A stretch of DNA of 30,687 nt from JAAYAY01 sp964429355. GTDB taxonomy: Bacteria > Planctomycetota > Planctomycetia > Pirellulales > Thermoguttaceae. Location of the stretch: NCBI GenBank assembly GCA_964429355.1, contig CAYSCH010000074.1, positions 1-30,687 of the forward strand. The letters run 5' to 3'. Of this stretch, positions 6,703 through 15,630 are shown piece by piece (position 1 is the first letter of the stretch; each line of letters starts with the position of its first letter). A program made the translations under genes and the position numbers. The notes below the pieces were generated by a model. It did not search any database and was not told the origin of the DNA. It was given only the letters and a program-made list of their open reading frames with translations.

Positions 6703-8262
6703 ATGTATCGAAAAACTGCTTCTGCCCCGGTTATGTCGCTCGCTCTTCTGTTGATGCTCACGGCCGTCACCCGAGGTCAGGCAGCCGAGCAGCCTGCCCG
6801 CTTCGGTCCCCTGCTCGGCCGAGTCCCGGCGGGCGCCAACACGCTGATCATGCTCGATGTCAAAGCGATTCGAAGCAGCCTGTTTATGGTCAACACGCCG
6901 CCATCCGAGAAGACGATTCGAGCTCAGATGAGTCGCTATGTTTTTGGCGGCAAGGAACTTGACAAAGCCGTGCTCGCCGCCGACCTGGATCTCGTCAGGC
7001 TCGCGCCCAATTGGGAAGCGGCCGCCATCGAAACCAACGTCGACATTGTGCTGGCCGACATCGCCCAACGTCAGAATGGCCGGGTTGAGCAGCTCGGCAG
7101 CATGCAGGGCGTCTGGCTGCCGATGAACGCCTATTTGGTCCCGTTCACGTCACGACTCATCGGCATGCGATTCCCCGCCGATCGCCAATTCGTCAGCAAC
7201 TGGGCCAATCATCCGGCCCTGCCCGACACCAGTGCCCTTTCGCCTTATCTGCGTGAAGCGGCCACCTACCCCGAGACGGTCGGCACGGAGATCATCATGG
7301 CCCTCGATCTGGAAAACGCCATGGATCCCGGCGTCGTCCGCCAGAATCTCGAGGATACCCAGGCGATCAAGGGAAAGAACGTCGATCTGGACCGACTCGC
7401 CCAAGTGCTGGCGAGCATACGGGGGGTGACGCTCGGATTGCGTGTGACGACCAATGTGAGCGGAAGCTTGCGAATCGATTTTCGCGAAGACATCACGATG
7501 ACGGCCGATTACGCGAAACCCCTGATTCTCGAGAAGCTTGGCAAGTTCGGAGCAATGATCGACGACTTCTACGAATGGGAGGCCCGAGTAACCAAGAATA
7601 CGCTGTTCTTGAGCGGCACACTCTCGGCGCAAGGGCTGCGCCGAGTATCCCTGTTGATCGACCCGCCCACTCCTGAACTGGCTGCCTCCACCGGTTCCGA
7701 CGCTGCGGCGGGCAGTTCCGGGGCAGCGGGCACCGCCGGCACGTCCGGAGCGCAGGTGACCGCCCAGAAGACGCTCGAGTACTACAAGGCGATGGAAGCA
7801 CTCGTCGACGACGTGAAGGACTCGAATTCAAAAAACGTGGTCGGTACCGGCGAGGTGGCTATCTGGATGGATCGCTACGCCAGGAAGATCGACCAGTTGC
7901 CGATCCTTGGTGTGGATGAGCAATTGGTTGACTTTTCGGCCACCATCGCCCAGGCACTTCGCGATATGGGTTTCCAGTATCGCGGGGTCGGTATCGAAGC
8001 CAGCAAGTATTCGAACAACGCCGGAAGAGAGGGGGGAATTTTCGACGGTGACTATGGCTACGGCTACTCCGGTGGTTATTGGGGCGGGTACGACGGAAAC
8101 GGCTGGGAGTTTCCTCATAAGACACTGGCCTCCAGCACAGTTGCCAAACGTGTTGGCCGGGCCAACGTCTCCGGAAACCGGGCCGACCTCTGGCGCCAGA
8201 TCGACGACGACATGGCCAAAGCCCGTCGGGAACTGACCAAACGCTACCAGATCGAGTTCTGA
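6703..8262 (+). CDS. Exported protein of unknown function (planctomycete-type hypothetical)
   Basis: A 519-residue protein from ATG 6703 (MYRKTASAPVMSLALLLML, signal peptide ending near GQAAEQ; GGAGA lies about nine bases upstream). The mature part starts with a regular alpha/beta segment (LLGRVPAGANTLIMLDVKAI). It continues with repeated beta-strand/helix patterns and an Ala/Gly/Ser-rich linker at about 345-370 (GSDAAAGSSGAAGTAGTSG). The C-terminal region has a Tyr/Gly stretch (DYGYGYSGGYWGGYDGNG) that echoes the Tyr/Gly segment of the preceding gene product. I do not recognise a named domain or catalytic motif. It is the last gene of the sigma-54 operon, 89 bases after the low-complexity protein. 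The shared export signals and Tyr/Gly tracts suggest the products act together in the cell envelope; that is inference. Confidence 0.75.
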   Translation: MYRKTASAPVMSLALLLMLTAVTRGQAAEQPARFGPLLGRVPAGANTLIMLDVKAIRSSLFMVNTPPSEKTIRAQMSRYVFGGKELDKAVLAADLDLVRLAPNWEAAAIETNVDIVLADIAQRQNGRVEQLGSMQGVWLPMNAYLVPFTSRLIGMRFPADRQFVSNWANHPALPDTSALSPYLREAATYPETVGTEIIMALDLENAMDPGVVRQNLEDTQAIKGKNVDLDRLAQVLASIRGVTLGLRVTTNVSGSLRIDFREDITMTADYAKPLILEKLGKFGAMIDDFYEWEARVTKNTLFLSGTLSAQGLRRVSLLIDPPTPELAASTGSDAAAGSSGAAGTAGTSGAQVTAQKTLEYYKAMEALVDDVKDSNSKNVVGTGEVAIWMDRYARKIDQLPILGVDEQLVDFSATIAQALRDMGFQYRGVGIEASKYSNNAGREGGIFDGDYGYGYSGGYWGGYDGNGWEFPHKTLASSTVAKRVGRANVSGNRADLWRQIDDDMAKARRELTKRYQIEF

Positions 8263-8332
8263 ACAGGCGTTGCTGTCGAAGTCGCGGGACATCGGCAGGG
8301 GTTGATGGGATCGCTGTCAGCGCTGGATTTCG

Positions 8333-11300
8333 TCAGGGCTGGATGGGCGTGCGTTTCCGTTCGCTGCGGTCGGCGAACCATTGGATGACGTAGTAGAAGA
8401 CGGGGGTCAGGAAGATCCCGAAGGCCGTCACGCCGAGCATGCCGCTGAAGACGGCGACGCCCAGAGTGCGCCGCATCTCGGCTCCTGCTCCGCTGGAAAG
8501 CATGAGGGGAACCACGCCGAGGATGAAAGCGAACGACGTCATCATGATCGGCCGCAACCGCAGACGGCAAGCGGCAATGGTGGCGTCGTAGCGGGGCATG
8601 CCCGATTCCCGCTTGGCCTTGGCGAATTCGACGATCAGGATCGCGTTCTTGCTGGCCAACCCCACGAGAACGATGAAGGCAATCTGCGTAAAGATGTTGA
8701 TATCCATCTTGGCGATGGCCACGCCGGTCACGGCGCAGAGGATGCACATCGGAACGACGAGAATCACGGCCAGCGGCAGGGACCAGCTTTCGTACTGCCC
8801 CGCCAGGACCAGGAACACCAGGAGCACGGCGCCGCCAAAGACAAACAGCGTGGTGCTGCCGGCGAGGATCTGCAGATAGGTGACCTCGGTCCATTCGAAC
8901 CCCATGGTCGATGGCAGGCTCTGTTTGGCAAGGCGTTCCATGATGGTGATCATATCCCCCGTGCTGACGCCGGGCGCGGTGGCGCCGTTGATCGACGCTG
9001 CCGGATACAGGTTGTAGCGATTGATCACAAAGGGACCGCTCGCGTCTTCAACGCTGAGCAGAGTTCCGATGGGGACCATCTGGCCCCGGCGGTTGCGCAC
9101 GTGCAGGCGGCGAACGTCGTTGCGATCCATGCGGAAGCGGGTATCTGCCTGGACATTCACCTGCCACGTGCGGCCAAACAAGTTGAAGTCGTTGACATAC
9201 AGCCCTCCCATGTTGGCCTGGAGCGCGTCGTATACCTCGTCCAGGGAAACGTCCATCGCCCCGCACTTGGTGCGGTTCACGTCGACAAACAACTGGGGCG
9301 CATTGGCTCGGAACACGCTGACCAGTCCCACCAATCCGGGCTCGGAGTTGCCCAGGGAGATCAGGTTGTCCGTCTGAGCCTGAAGCGTATCGACGCCCAC
9401 GCCCGCACGGTCTTCGATCATGATCTTGAAGCCCCCGGCGGTTCCGAGCCCTCGGATGGGCGGAGCTCCAAGAACCGTGACCTTGGCTTCGCTGACCTGC
9501 TGCGAGAGCTGGTTGCGGAGGGAGGCGATGATCTTGTCGGCACTCAGGCCGGCGGCGAGCCGTTCTTCGAAAGGATCCAGAATGACGAACATCGTTCCCA
9601 GATGGGATCCGTTGGCCTGCAAGACGAACGACATTCCCGCGATGCGGATCGTATGGCCGATACCCGGCGTCGAACGCATGATTTCGTCGACGTGTTCCAT
9701 GGCCTTCTCTGTCCGTTCCAACGAGGCGGAGTCGGGCAACTGCACGACCGCGAACATGTAACCCTGGTCCTGGTTCGGGATGAAGCCGGTGGGAACCCGG
9801 TGGAACGTCCAATTGGTCAGATAGAGCAGTCCGGCATAGACGACAAGTACAAGCACGCTGACTCGAAGTAATCGCCCCACCGCCCGGGTGTAGATGGAAG
9901 TGGAGAACGCGAACGTCATGTTGAAGAGCTTGAAGAACCAGCCGAACGAGAAATTGAGGAGCCTTGCCAGCGGATCGAGTTGCGTGTGACGAGGTTTCAG
10001 CAGGATGGCGCACAAGGCGGGGCTGAGCGTGAGCGAGTTGAACGCCGATAGGACCGTGGAAACGGCGATCGTCAAGGCGAACTGGCGGAAGAACAATCCG
10101 GTGATTCCCGAGACGAAGATGCAGGGAACGAACACGCAGGTGAGCACCAGGCCGATGGCGATCAGCGCGCCGGAAACCTCCTCCATGGCCTTGTGCGCGG
10201 CCGCCAGCGGCGAGAGTCCCTGCTCGATGTGGTGTTCGGCGGCCTCGACCACGACGATCGCGTCGTCGACCACAATGCCGATGGCCAGCACCAGCCCGAA
10301 CAGGGAAAGCATGTTCAAACTGAAGCCCATCACGGCCATGGCGGCAAAGGTGCCGATAATCGCCACGGGCACGGCGACCAGCGGGATCAGCGCCGAACGC
10401 CAGTTCTGCAGGAACACGAGCACGACGACCGCTACCAGGATCACCGCGTCGCGCAACGTCTTGAAGACCTCGCGGATCGACTCGCGGATATAGGGGGTGG
10501 TGTCGTAAACGATGCGGTACTCGACGCCTTCCGGGAATCGTTCGGCGAGTTCCTTCATTTTCGCCTTGACGCGATCCGAGGTCTCGAGCGCGTTGGAGCC
10601 CGGAAGTTGAAACACCCCGATACCCGCGGAGGGCATGCCGTCCATACGCGTGGTGGCGTCGGCGCTTTTCGCGCCCAATTCGACCCGCGCGACGTCGTGG
10701 AGCCGCACGAGCTTTCCCTGGCCGTCGGTCTTGACAATGATATTGGCAAACTGCTCCGGATCTTCAAGCCGTCCCAGGGTGGTCATCGTGTACTGAAAGT
10801 CGATCCCCGGGGCCGCGGGCTGCTGCCCGACCTGGCCCGCCGCGACCTGAACGTTCTGCTCGCGGAGGGAACGCACGACGTCGCCCACGGTCATGTTTCG
10901 CGACGTCAATTGATCCGGGTCGAGCCAGATCCGCATGCTGTAGGCTTGCTGCCCAAAGACCATGGCTTCGCCGACTCCGTCGAGCCTGGCTAATTCGTCG
11001 CGGACGAAGATCGTGGCGTAATTGTTGAGATAGAGCTGATCGTAGGTTTGGCTGGGTGAGACGAGGTTGACCATCAACATCAGGTCGGGAGATCGCTTCG
11101 TGGTGGTCACGCCTACCGCCCTGACCACGTCCGGTAAGGTGGGCGCCGCCAATGCGACGCGATTCTGGACGAGGACCTGCGCCAGATTGAGGTCGGTTCC
11201 CACCTTGAAGGTCACCATGAGGCTGTAGGAGCCGTCGTTGCTGCACTGGGACGACATGTAGAGCATGTCTTCCACGCCGTTCACCTGTTGCTCGATCGGA

Positions 11301-11491
11301 GCTGCAACCGTGTCGGCAACGACCTTGGCGCTGGCGCCGGGATAGGTGCACGTGACCCGCACCGTTGGGGGCGTGATCTCCGGATACTGCGAAACCGGCA
11401 ACCGGAACACTGCTGCCAGCCCAAGCAGAGTAATGATGATCGAAGGCACGGAGGCCAGGATCGGACGATCGATGAAGAACCGCGAAAACAT
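8333..11491 (-). CDS. RND-family multidrug efflux transporter (HAE1/AcrB type)
   Basis: A 1052-residue inner-membrane transporter of the normal family length. The start MFSRFFIDRPILASVPSIII is the classical HAE1 opening. It carries TM1, the large periplasmic porter loop, TM2-6 with the paired aspartates of the proton relay (AIGIVVDDAIVVVEA, about residue 405), a second porter loop and TM7-12, where the relay Lys is present in LVGLASKNAILIVEFAK (about residue 940). Family knowledge: it forms a trimer that uses the proton gradient to expel hydrophobic or amphiphilic compounds through a fusion protein and an outer-membrane channel. It follows the fusion-protein gene by 64 bases in the same direction. 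No outer-membrane channel gene follows; the next gene is convergent and ends 70 bases away. Confidence 0.95.
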   Translation of the reverse strand: MFSRFFIDRPILASVPSIIITLLGLAAVFRLPVSQYPEITPPTVRVTCTYPGASAKVVADTVAAPIEQQVNGVEDMLYMSSQCSNDGSYSLMVTFKVGTDLNLAQVLVQNRVALAAPTLPDVVRAVGVTTTKRSPDLMLMVNLVSPSQTYDQLYLNNYATIFVRDELARLDGVGEAMVFGQQAYSMRIWLDPDQLTSRNMTVGDVVRSLREQNVQVAAGQVGQQPAAPGIDFQYTMTTLGRLEDPEQFANIIVKTDGQGKLVRLHDVARVELGAKSADATTRMDGMPSAGIGVFQLPGSNALETSDRVKAKMKELAERFPEGVEYRIVYDTTPYIRESIREVFKTLRDAVILVAVVVLVFLQNWRSALIPLVAVPVAIIGTFAAMAVMGFSLNMLSLFGLVLAIGIVVDDAIVVVEAAEHHIEQGLSPLAAAHKAMEEVSGALIAIGLVLTCVFVPCIFVSGITGLFFRQFALTIAVSTVLSAFNSLTLSPALCAILLKPRHTQLDPLARLLNFSFGWFFKLFNMTFAFSTSIYTRAVGRLLRVSVLVLVVYAGLLYLTNWTFHRVPTGFIPNQDQGYMFAVVQLPDSASLERTEKAMEHVDEIMRSTPGIGHTIRIAGMSFVLQANGSHLGTMFVILDPFEERLAAGLSADKIIASLRNQLSQQVSEAKVTVLGAPPIRGLGTAGGFKIMIEDRAGVGVDTLQAQTDNLISLGNSEPGLVGLVSVFRANAPQLFVDVNRTKCGAMDVSLDEVYDALQANMGGLYVNDFNLFGRTWQVNVQADTRFRMDRNDVRRLHVRNRRGQMVPIGTLLSVEDASGPFVINRYNLYPAASINGATAPGVSTGDMITIMERLAKQSLPSTMGFEWTEVTYLQILAGSTTLFVFGGAVLLVFLVLAGQYESWSLPLAVILVVPMCILCAVTGVAIAKMDINIFTQIAFIVLVGLASKNAILIVEFAKAKRESGMPRYDATIAACRLRLRPIMMTSFAFILGVVPLMLSSGAGAEMRRTLGVAVFSGMLGVTAFGIFLTPVFYYVIQWFADRSERKRTPIQP

Positions 11492-11555
11492 CAGCCGCTA
11501 CCTCTTGACGCCCCGTTCGAACCAGTCTCGTGTCTCCACTGGATCGGCGACGTTC

Positions 11556-12812
11556 TTATGGGGCACGGCCGCCCGCTCCTGGATCGGCCCCCTGCCTGGC
11601 CTCCGCGGAAGCGGCAACGTTCACGGCAAGCGTCCCGCCCGCCAGAGGTTTCGGACTCACGGTCGATCCACTCTGGGCTCGTTGCAGACCTTCGACGATG
11701 ATCCGATCCTCCGGACCAATGCCCGATCGGATTTCGCGAAGTCCGTCGTGGAGCGACCCCAACTCCACAGAACGACGCACGACAACGTTCTTCCCGTCAA
11801 CCGCCAGCAAGAACTTCGTCTTCAGGTCCGTGCCGATCGCCCGGTCCGGCACGAGCAAGGCGGGGCGGGGCGGGCCGAACGGGATCCGCACTCGCACGTA
11901 GAGTCCGGGAGAAAGGCAGGCGTTGGGGTCCTCGAACACTCCCCGGGCCTGGATGGAGCCCGTTTCCCGGTTGACCTTGTTGTCGACGAAGTCCAGTTTG
12001 CCGACGTGAGGAAACCCGGCTTCGTTGTCCAGACCGATCTCCACAGGCACGTCGAGCTTTTCGATCTGGTCCAGGAGCGACTTCCCTTCGGCCTGCCAGA
12101 GCGAGCCCAGGTATTTCAACAAGACCGGTTCCTCAATGTCGAAATAGGCGTAGACCGGCTTGGTGGTGACAACCGTCGTGAGAACCATGGCCTCGTCCAA
12201 CCCGGGTTGGACGAGATTGCCCTCGGTAATCCGTCTTCTGCTGACGCGACCATCGATGGGGGAGACGACCTTCGTGAACTCCAGGTTCAATTCGGCATTG
12301 CGCAAGTTGGCCTCGGCCGATTGGATCGACGCCTTGGCAACTGCCAGTTGCGCCACATTGTCTTCGTATTCGTCCTCGCTCACCGCTCCGGACGGACGCA
12401 ACCGCTCCGTGCGGGCGAGATCCGTTTCGGCCCTCACGAGGGTGGCCTGCAATCGGGCCAAATCCCCCCGTGCCTGATCCAACGCGGCCTGGTAGGGACG
12501 TGGATCGATCTCAAACAGCACGTCGCCCTGCTTCACCTCCTGGCCGTCCTCGAAATTCACTTTGACGATGTAGCCTGTGACCCGGGCGCGGATTTCAACT
12601 TCTCCAACCGGCGCCGTCTGGCCCGGAAACTCGAAGTAGTCGGTCACGTTTTTCACCGTCGGATGGGTCACTTCAACCTCCGGCGGCGGGAGGGCCGGGG
12701 CTTTGAGCGGAGTGGCACTGGACATTCCACATCCGCTCAAGAGGACGGCACCGCCCAGGAGCATGCCGGCAGCGGTCATCCAGCGACCGGGGGAGCAAAC
12801 AGCAGGTTTCAT
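11556..12812 (-). CDS. RND efflux periplasmic adaptor (membrane fusion protein), lipoprotein
   Basis: A 418-residue protein from ATG 12812 (MKPAVCSPGRW). That start gives a signal peptide with lipobox LLSGCG, where the Cys would be lipidated; an open frame continues upstream to a TTG but codes for nothing export-like. Residues about 60-100 and 210-260 form the split lipoyl/barrel-sandwich domain (VEIRARVTGYIVKVNFEDGQ, and FTKVVSPIDGRVSRRRITEG). Between them lies an alpha-helical hairpin with heptad-like pattern (about 105-205), then beta-barrel and membrane-proximal domains (PDRAIGTDLKTKFLLAVDGK). It bridges the RND pump to an outer-membrane channel. It is first in the operon, downstream of the promoter/operator at 13025-13053. 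The ribosome-binding site is poor. Confidence 0.92.
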   Translation of the reverse strand: MKPAVCSPGRWMTAAGMLLGGAVLLSGCGMSSATPLKAPALPPPEVEVTHPTVKNVTDYFEFPGQTAPVGEVEIRARVTGYIVKVNFEDGQEVKQGDVLFEIDPRPYQAALDQARGDLARLQATLVRAETDLARTERLRPSGAVSEDEYEDNVAQLAVAKASIQSAEANLRNAELNLEFTKVVSPIDGRVSRRRITEGNLVQPGLDEAMVLTTVVTTKPVYAYFDIEEPVLLKYLGSLWQAEGKSLLDQIEKLDVPVEIGLDNEAGFPHVGKLDFVDNKVNRETGSIQARGVFEDPNACLSPGLYVRVRIPFGPPRPALLVPDRAIGTDLKTKFLLAVDGKNVVVRRSVELGSLHDGLREIRSGIGPEDRIIVEGLQRAQSGSTVSPKPLAGGTLAVNVAASAEARQGADPGAGGRAP

Positions 12813-13499
12813 TTCTGGCACGAAACGGTCTCCGTAGCATGCAGAATTCGAGTCACGGTCCGCGAAACCAGCCGGCTGCGAATCACGGTCTAGTTCGCTC
12901 CCTGCCACCGGGTGCCTGGCGAGGAGGGGCAGCAAGGCCTCCTTGGAGTGGTCGGCCGCACCAGTTCTCAGAGCGCAAACGGCGCGACGCAACGGGAATC
13001 ATCCCACGAAATGCCAAGCTACCCATCCTAATGACCGGCCAGTCAGTATTCAATGCACGCAATCCGGTTTTCCCCGCGGCAATGAAAGTCGACGAAAGTC
13101 GCTTTCCTTTACGGGGCCACCGAATCAACGAACTTTGCGAGATACGCGTCGCCGGTTGCGAACACGGCACGTTCAGATTTGGTGAGACTTCGCTTGGGTT
13201 CGCCGGAAAGCGAGCGGCAGTACTGAACCCGATCGATTCGTTGCGCGTCAGTCACGGCAAGACTGGCGGGATGGGGCGTACCGGGCATGCCGAGGGGTAC
13301 ACGCAGTCTGCCCGATTGGGGGTGCCATGTCAGCTGTCTCCAAGGCGAGGTGCTTGTCGGACCGCGCGACATTAGAATGGGCTGTGTCCCGGGAGAGAGG
13401 GGAAGTCGAACTTCTCTCAGATCGGCCGATGAGGGCCAGTTCCCCGGGCGAAAGTGCGGTGACCAGGCGGCTGTAATGAACCCTTTCGGAGAAGTACCT
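12813..13499. other. Divergent intergenic region (687 bp)
   Basis: This gene-free stretch lies between the efflux operon (minus) and the exported unknown gene (plus). The only clear element is the minus-strand promoter with a palindromic operator at 13025-13053. Open frames here have no export signals, motifs or good start sites, and I do not consider them genes. No tetR-like regulator gene is present, although the operator would suggest one. Confidence 0.5.
13025..13053 (-). promoter_or_regulatory. Putative sigma-70 promoter with TetR-type operator in the spacer
   Basis: On the minus strand, TTGAAT (-35, bases 13048-13053) and TAGGAT (-10, bases 13025-13030) are 17 bases apart. Inside the spacer lies the 14-bp imperfect palindrome TGACTGGCCGGTCA (13032-13045), whose arms TGACTGG and CCGGTCA differ at one position. 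The TGAC...GTCA form is common among TetR-family operators that repress efflux pumps. Occupying the -35/-10 spacer would block RNA polymerase. The regulated operon would be the adaptor and RND genes, with a leader of about 205 bases. Confidence 0.45.
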
Positions 13500-14438
13500 A
13501 TGGGTCGAGTTCTCGCACTCCTATTTCTTGTTTCAGTTTCGGCCGCTGCAGCGGCCGAGCCGGGCCTGACCTTTCAATCCGAAGGCAACGGCATCTATGC
13601 CTTCCATACCGGCACGCTCAGTGGCCGGTTGCGGCTCGACGGGAAGAATCAGGGAATTGAAGAACTGATCTATGTCCCGTCGGGGCAGGAAGTTACGTAT
13701 GGTGAAAGAAAGCTCTCCGTGATGAGCCACTACCGTGTGTTTACGACCGGCTTGCGCTATGGAGACGCCGCCCGCGACTGGCCCACCGAATGCAGGGTTC
13801 TGCCGGACGGGGCCGTTGAGGCAGTCTTCAAGCCAGAAGGGAGCTACCCGTTTACGCTGAGTGCCGTCTTTCGGCTCGCGTCGGCCGATGCGATCGATGT
13901 GGAGACGATCGTGACGGCCAAAGAAGACCTGTCACGTTTCGAAGTCTTCCTGTCGAACTATTTCGGCGCTGGATACGATGTGTCGGTCTACGTTGTCGAG
14001 TCTCTTCGATCGCCCGGCAAACCCGTATTCCTCCGCGGAGATCACAACCCGCTCGTGGCTGGGAACTATCTCCTCTTTCCGCGGGATCGCCAGTCGGTGC
14101 TGACCGTGTTCGACGGGCGTTGGGAGCAGCCGCCGAGTCCGGTCGAGTGGTGCATCACCCGCTACCTGGCCGCACCGATCGGCGTGCGCCGTCACAAGGA
14201 GACTGGCCTGACGGCAGTCGTGATGGCTACGCCGGAAGACTGCTTTGCCGTGGCCACCCCCTACAATCAAGATCCTCCTGACGGCGTGGCGAACCATCGA
14301 TCGCTCTACCTCTCGCTGTTCGGCAAGGATCTGGCAAAGGGTGATACGGTTCGCGCGAAGAGCCGGTTGCAGATTCTCGCCAGTCCAACCGATGAGGCGA
14401 TCGAGAACTGCTACGCGGCCTATGTTCGTGATCTCTGA
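13500..14438 (+). CDS. Exported protein of unknown function
   Basis: A 312-residue protein from ATG 13500 (MGRVLALLFLVSVSAAAAAEPG, a clean signal peptide cleaved near AEPG); GGAGAAG sits about eight bases upstream. An alternative ATG at 13476 would add eight residues (MNPFGEVP) before it. The mature protein is rich in beta strands (LSGRLRLDGKNQGIEELIYV, ECRVLPDGAVEAVFKPEGSY, and DAIDVETIVTAKEDLSRFEV), which suggests a beta-sandwich fold. I see no recognised catalytic motif. A degraded BNR_4-type gene follows 56 bases later on the same strand, so the two may once have been one polysaccharide- or glycan-related operon; that is speculative. Confidence 0.75.
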   Translation: MGRVLALLFLVSVSAAAAAEPGLTFQSEGNGIYAFHTGTLSGRLRLDGKNQGIEELIYVPSGQEVTYGERKLSVMSHYRVFTTGLRYGDAARDWPTECRVLPDGAVEAVFKPEGSYPFTLSAVFRLASADAIDVETIVTAKEDLSRFEVFLSNYFGAGYDVSVYVVESLRSPGKPVFLRGDHNPLVAGNYLLFPRDRQSVLTVFDGRWEQPPSPVEWCITRYLAAPIGVRRHKETGLTAVVMATPEDCFAVATPYNQDPPDGVANHRSLYLSLFGKDLAKGDTVRAKSRLQILASPTDEAIENCYAAYVRDL

Positions 14439-14494
14439 AACCTGTCCAACAACGATCCCTCCTGTTCCTACCTCCCATGCGCATCCCTGCCAGG

Positions 14495-15241
14495 ATGAAC
14501 GCCTACTTCGTCGGGCCGGTGTAGGACGACAAGGGCACGTTCCACGTCTGTTGGGTATGGCGCGACACGCCGGACTGCGCATCGAACCATGATCTCTGCT
14601 ACGCCCGCAGCCGTGACCTCATTCATTGGGAAAGGAGCGACGGGAAGCCGTTGGCACTTCCCATTACCTTGGCGACGGCCGAAGTGGTCGATCCGGTGCC
14701 GGCCGGCGGTGGGATCATCAATGGAAACACGAGGATCGGCTTTGATTCGGAAGACCGTGTCATCCTCAGTTACCACAAGCACGACGCCGAAGGTCATACG
14801 CAAATCTACAACGCCCGGCGGGAGCTGGACGGCTGGAAGATCACTCAGGCCAGCGACTGGAACTATCGCTGGGATTTTCAGGGTGGAGGATCGATCGTGT
14901 TCGAGATCCACGTGGGCGCCGTTTCGGTGACGGACGACGGCCTGCTCGTTCAGACTCACGGTCACGCCAAGCAACGCGGAGGGCACTGGCAACTGGATCC
15001 GGCAACGCTCAAGCCAGTCGGCCCCGCACCAGGTGAGCCGAGTTACCCGGCGTCGCTAGGGCGCGTGGAATCCGGATTTCCCGGGCTGGCGATTCGCCGG
15101 GCGGAAGACGCCGGCACCACGGAAGATGGCCGCGTCCGCTACATTCTGCAATGGGAGACACGCCCTGCCAACCGCGATCGTCCTTATCCTGGGGATCCGC
15201 CGCCACCGAGCATGCTGCGGGTGCACAAGTTGGTTCGCTAA
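14495..15241 (+). pseudogene. BNR_4-type repeat protein remnant: N-terminus missing, in-frame TAG
   Basis: From about 14495 the frame reads MNAYFVGPV, then TAG (14522-14524), then 238 further codons to the stop at 15241. The sequence after the TAG continues without a break into conserved-looking text (DDKGTFHVCWVWRDTPDCAS, NHDLCYARSRDLIHWERSDG, VPAGGGIINGNTRIGFDSED), which I recognise as the C-terminal half of BNR_4 family proteins. These are usually over 400 residues and exported; here no N-terminal half or signal peptide can be found between this point and the preceding gene's stop at 14438. A residual product could start at TTG 14651, but it would be a fragment. Both the missing front half and the nonsense codon argue for a decaying gene. 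A sequencing error could explain the TAG but not the missing half. Confidence 0.7.
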
Positions 15242-15261
15242 ATGAATAGCCTTGCGAACAA

Positions 15262-15519
15262 CTAAGGCCGGCGCTTATTAGACTCGTTGCCATTCTCGTC
15301 GGGCTTGTGCTGGAATATCCAGGTGTGGCATAGGTCAGCGACCTTGACTACCAGGGGTAGGTCGTCGCGGCTGAAGCTCGTCGAGTCTTTCCACTGGTCG
15401 CCATCGCGGTAGGTACGGGACAACGTGACGTTGTACATCGCGCCGTTCTGGGTCTCGTTCTCCCAGATCGCCGCTTTGACCCGACCGAATCGTACCTCGT
15501 GAACTGGTTTCTTGGGCAT
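15262..15519 (-). CDS. Small conserved-looking protein of unknown function (about 85 residues)
   Basis: An 85-residue protein from ATG 15519 (MPKKPVHEVRFGRVKAAIWE), selected because AAGGA lies seven bases upstream. The frame extends further, but the added residues look like untranslated leader. The text (NETQNGAMYNVTLSRTYRDG, then QWKDSTSFSRDDLPLVVKVA, then DLCHTWIFQHKPDENG) is strongly structured: a beta-hairpin-like N-terminal half followed by a single helix. I recall near-identical small proteins in many planctomycetes, but none with a known function. It has no signal peptide or Cys motifs, so it is probably cytoplasmic. It ends 20 bases from the convergent BNR_4 remnant and is downstream of the nuclease-like gene, 111 bases away. 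Confidence 0.75.
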   Translation of the reverse strand: MPKKPVHEVRFGRVKAAIWENETQNGAMYNVTLSRTYRDGDQWKDSTSFSRDDLPLVVKVADLCHTWIFQHKPDENGNESNKRRP

Positions 15520-15630
15520 TCTGATTTCCTTCATTCTAAAGCCGGTGAGACGATTGCCGCGCTGGCTGTCTTCTGGCCGTTGGGGCCCTTCTGCGTGGTT
15601 CGTGGTCAAGGTTGATATCCAAGGAAGTTC

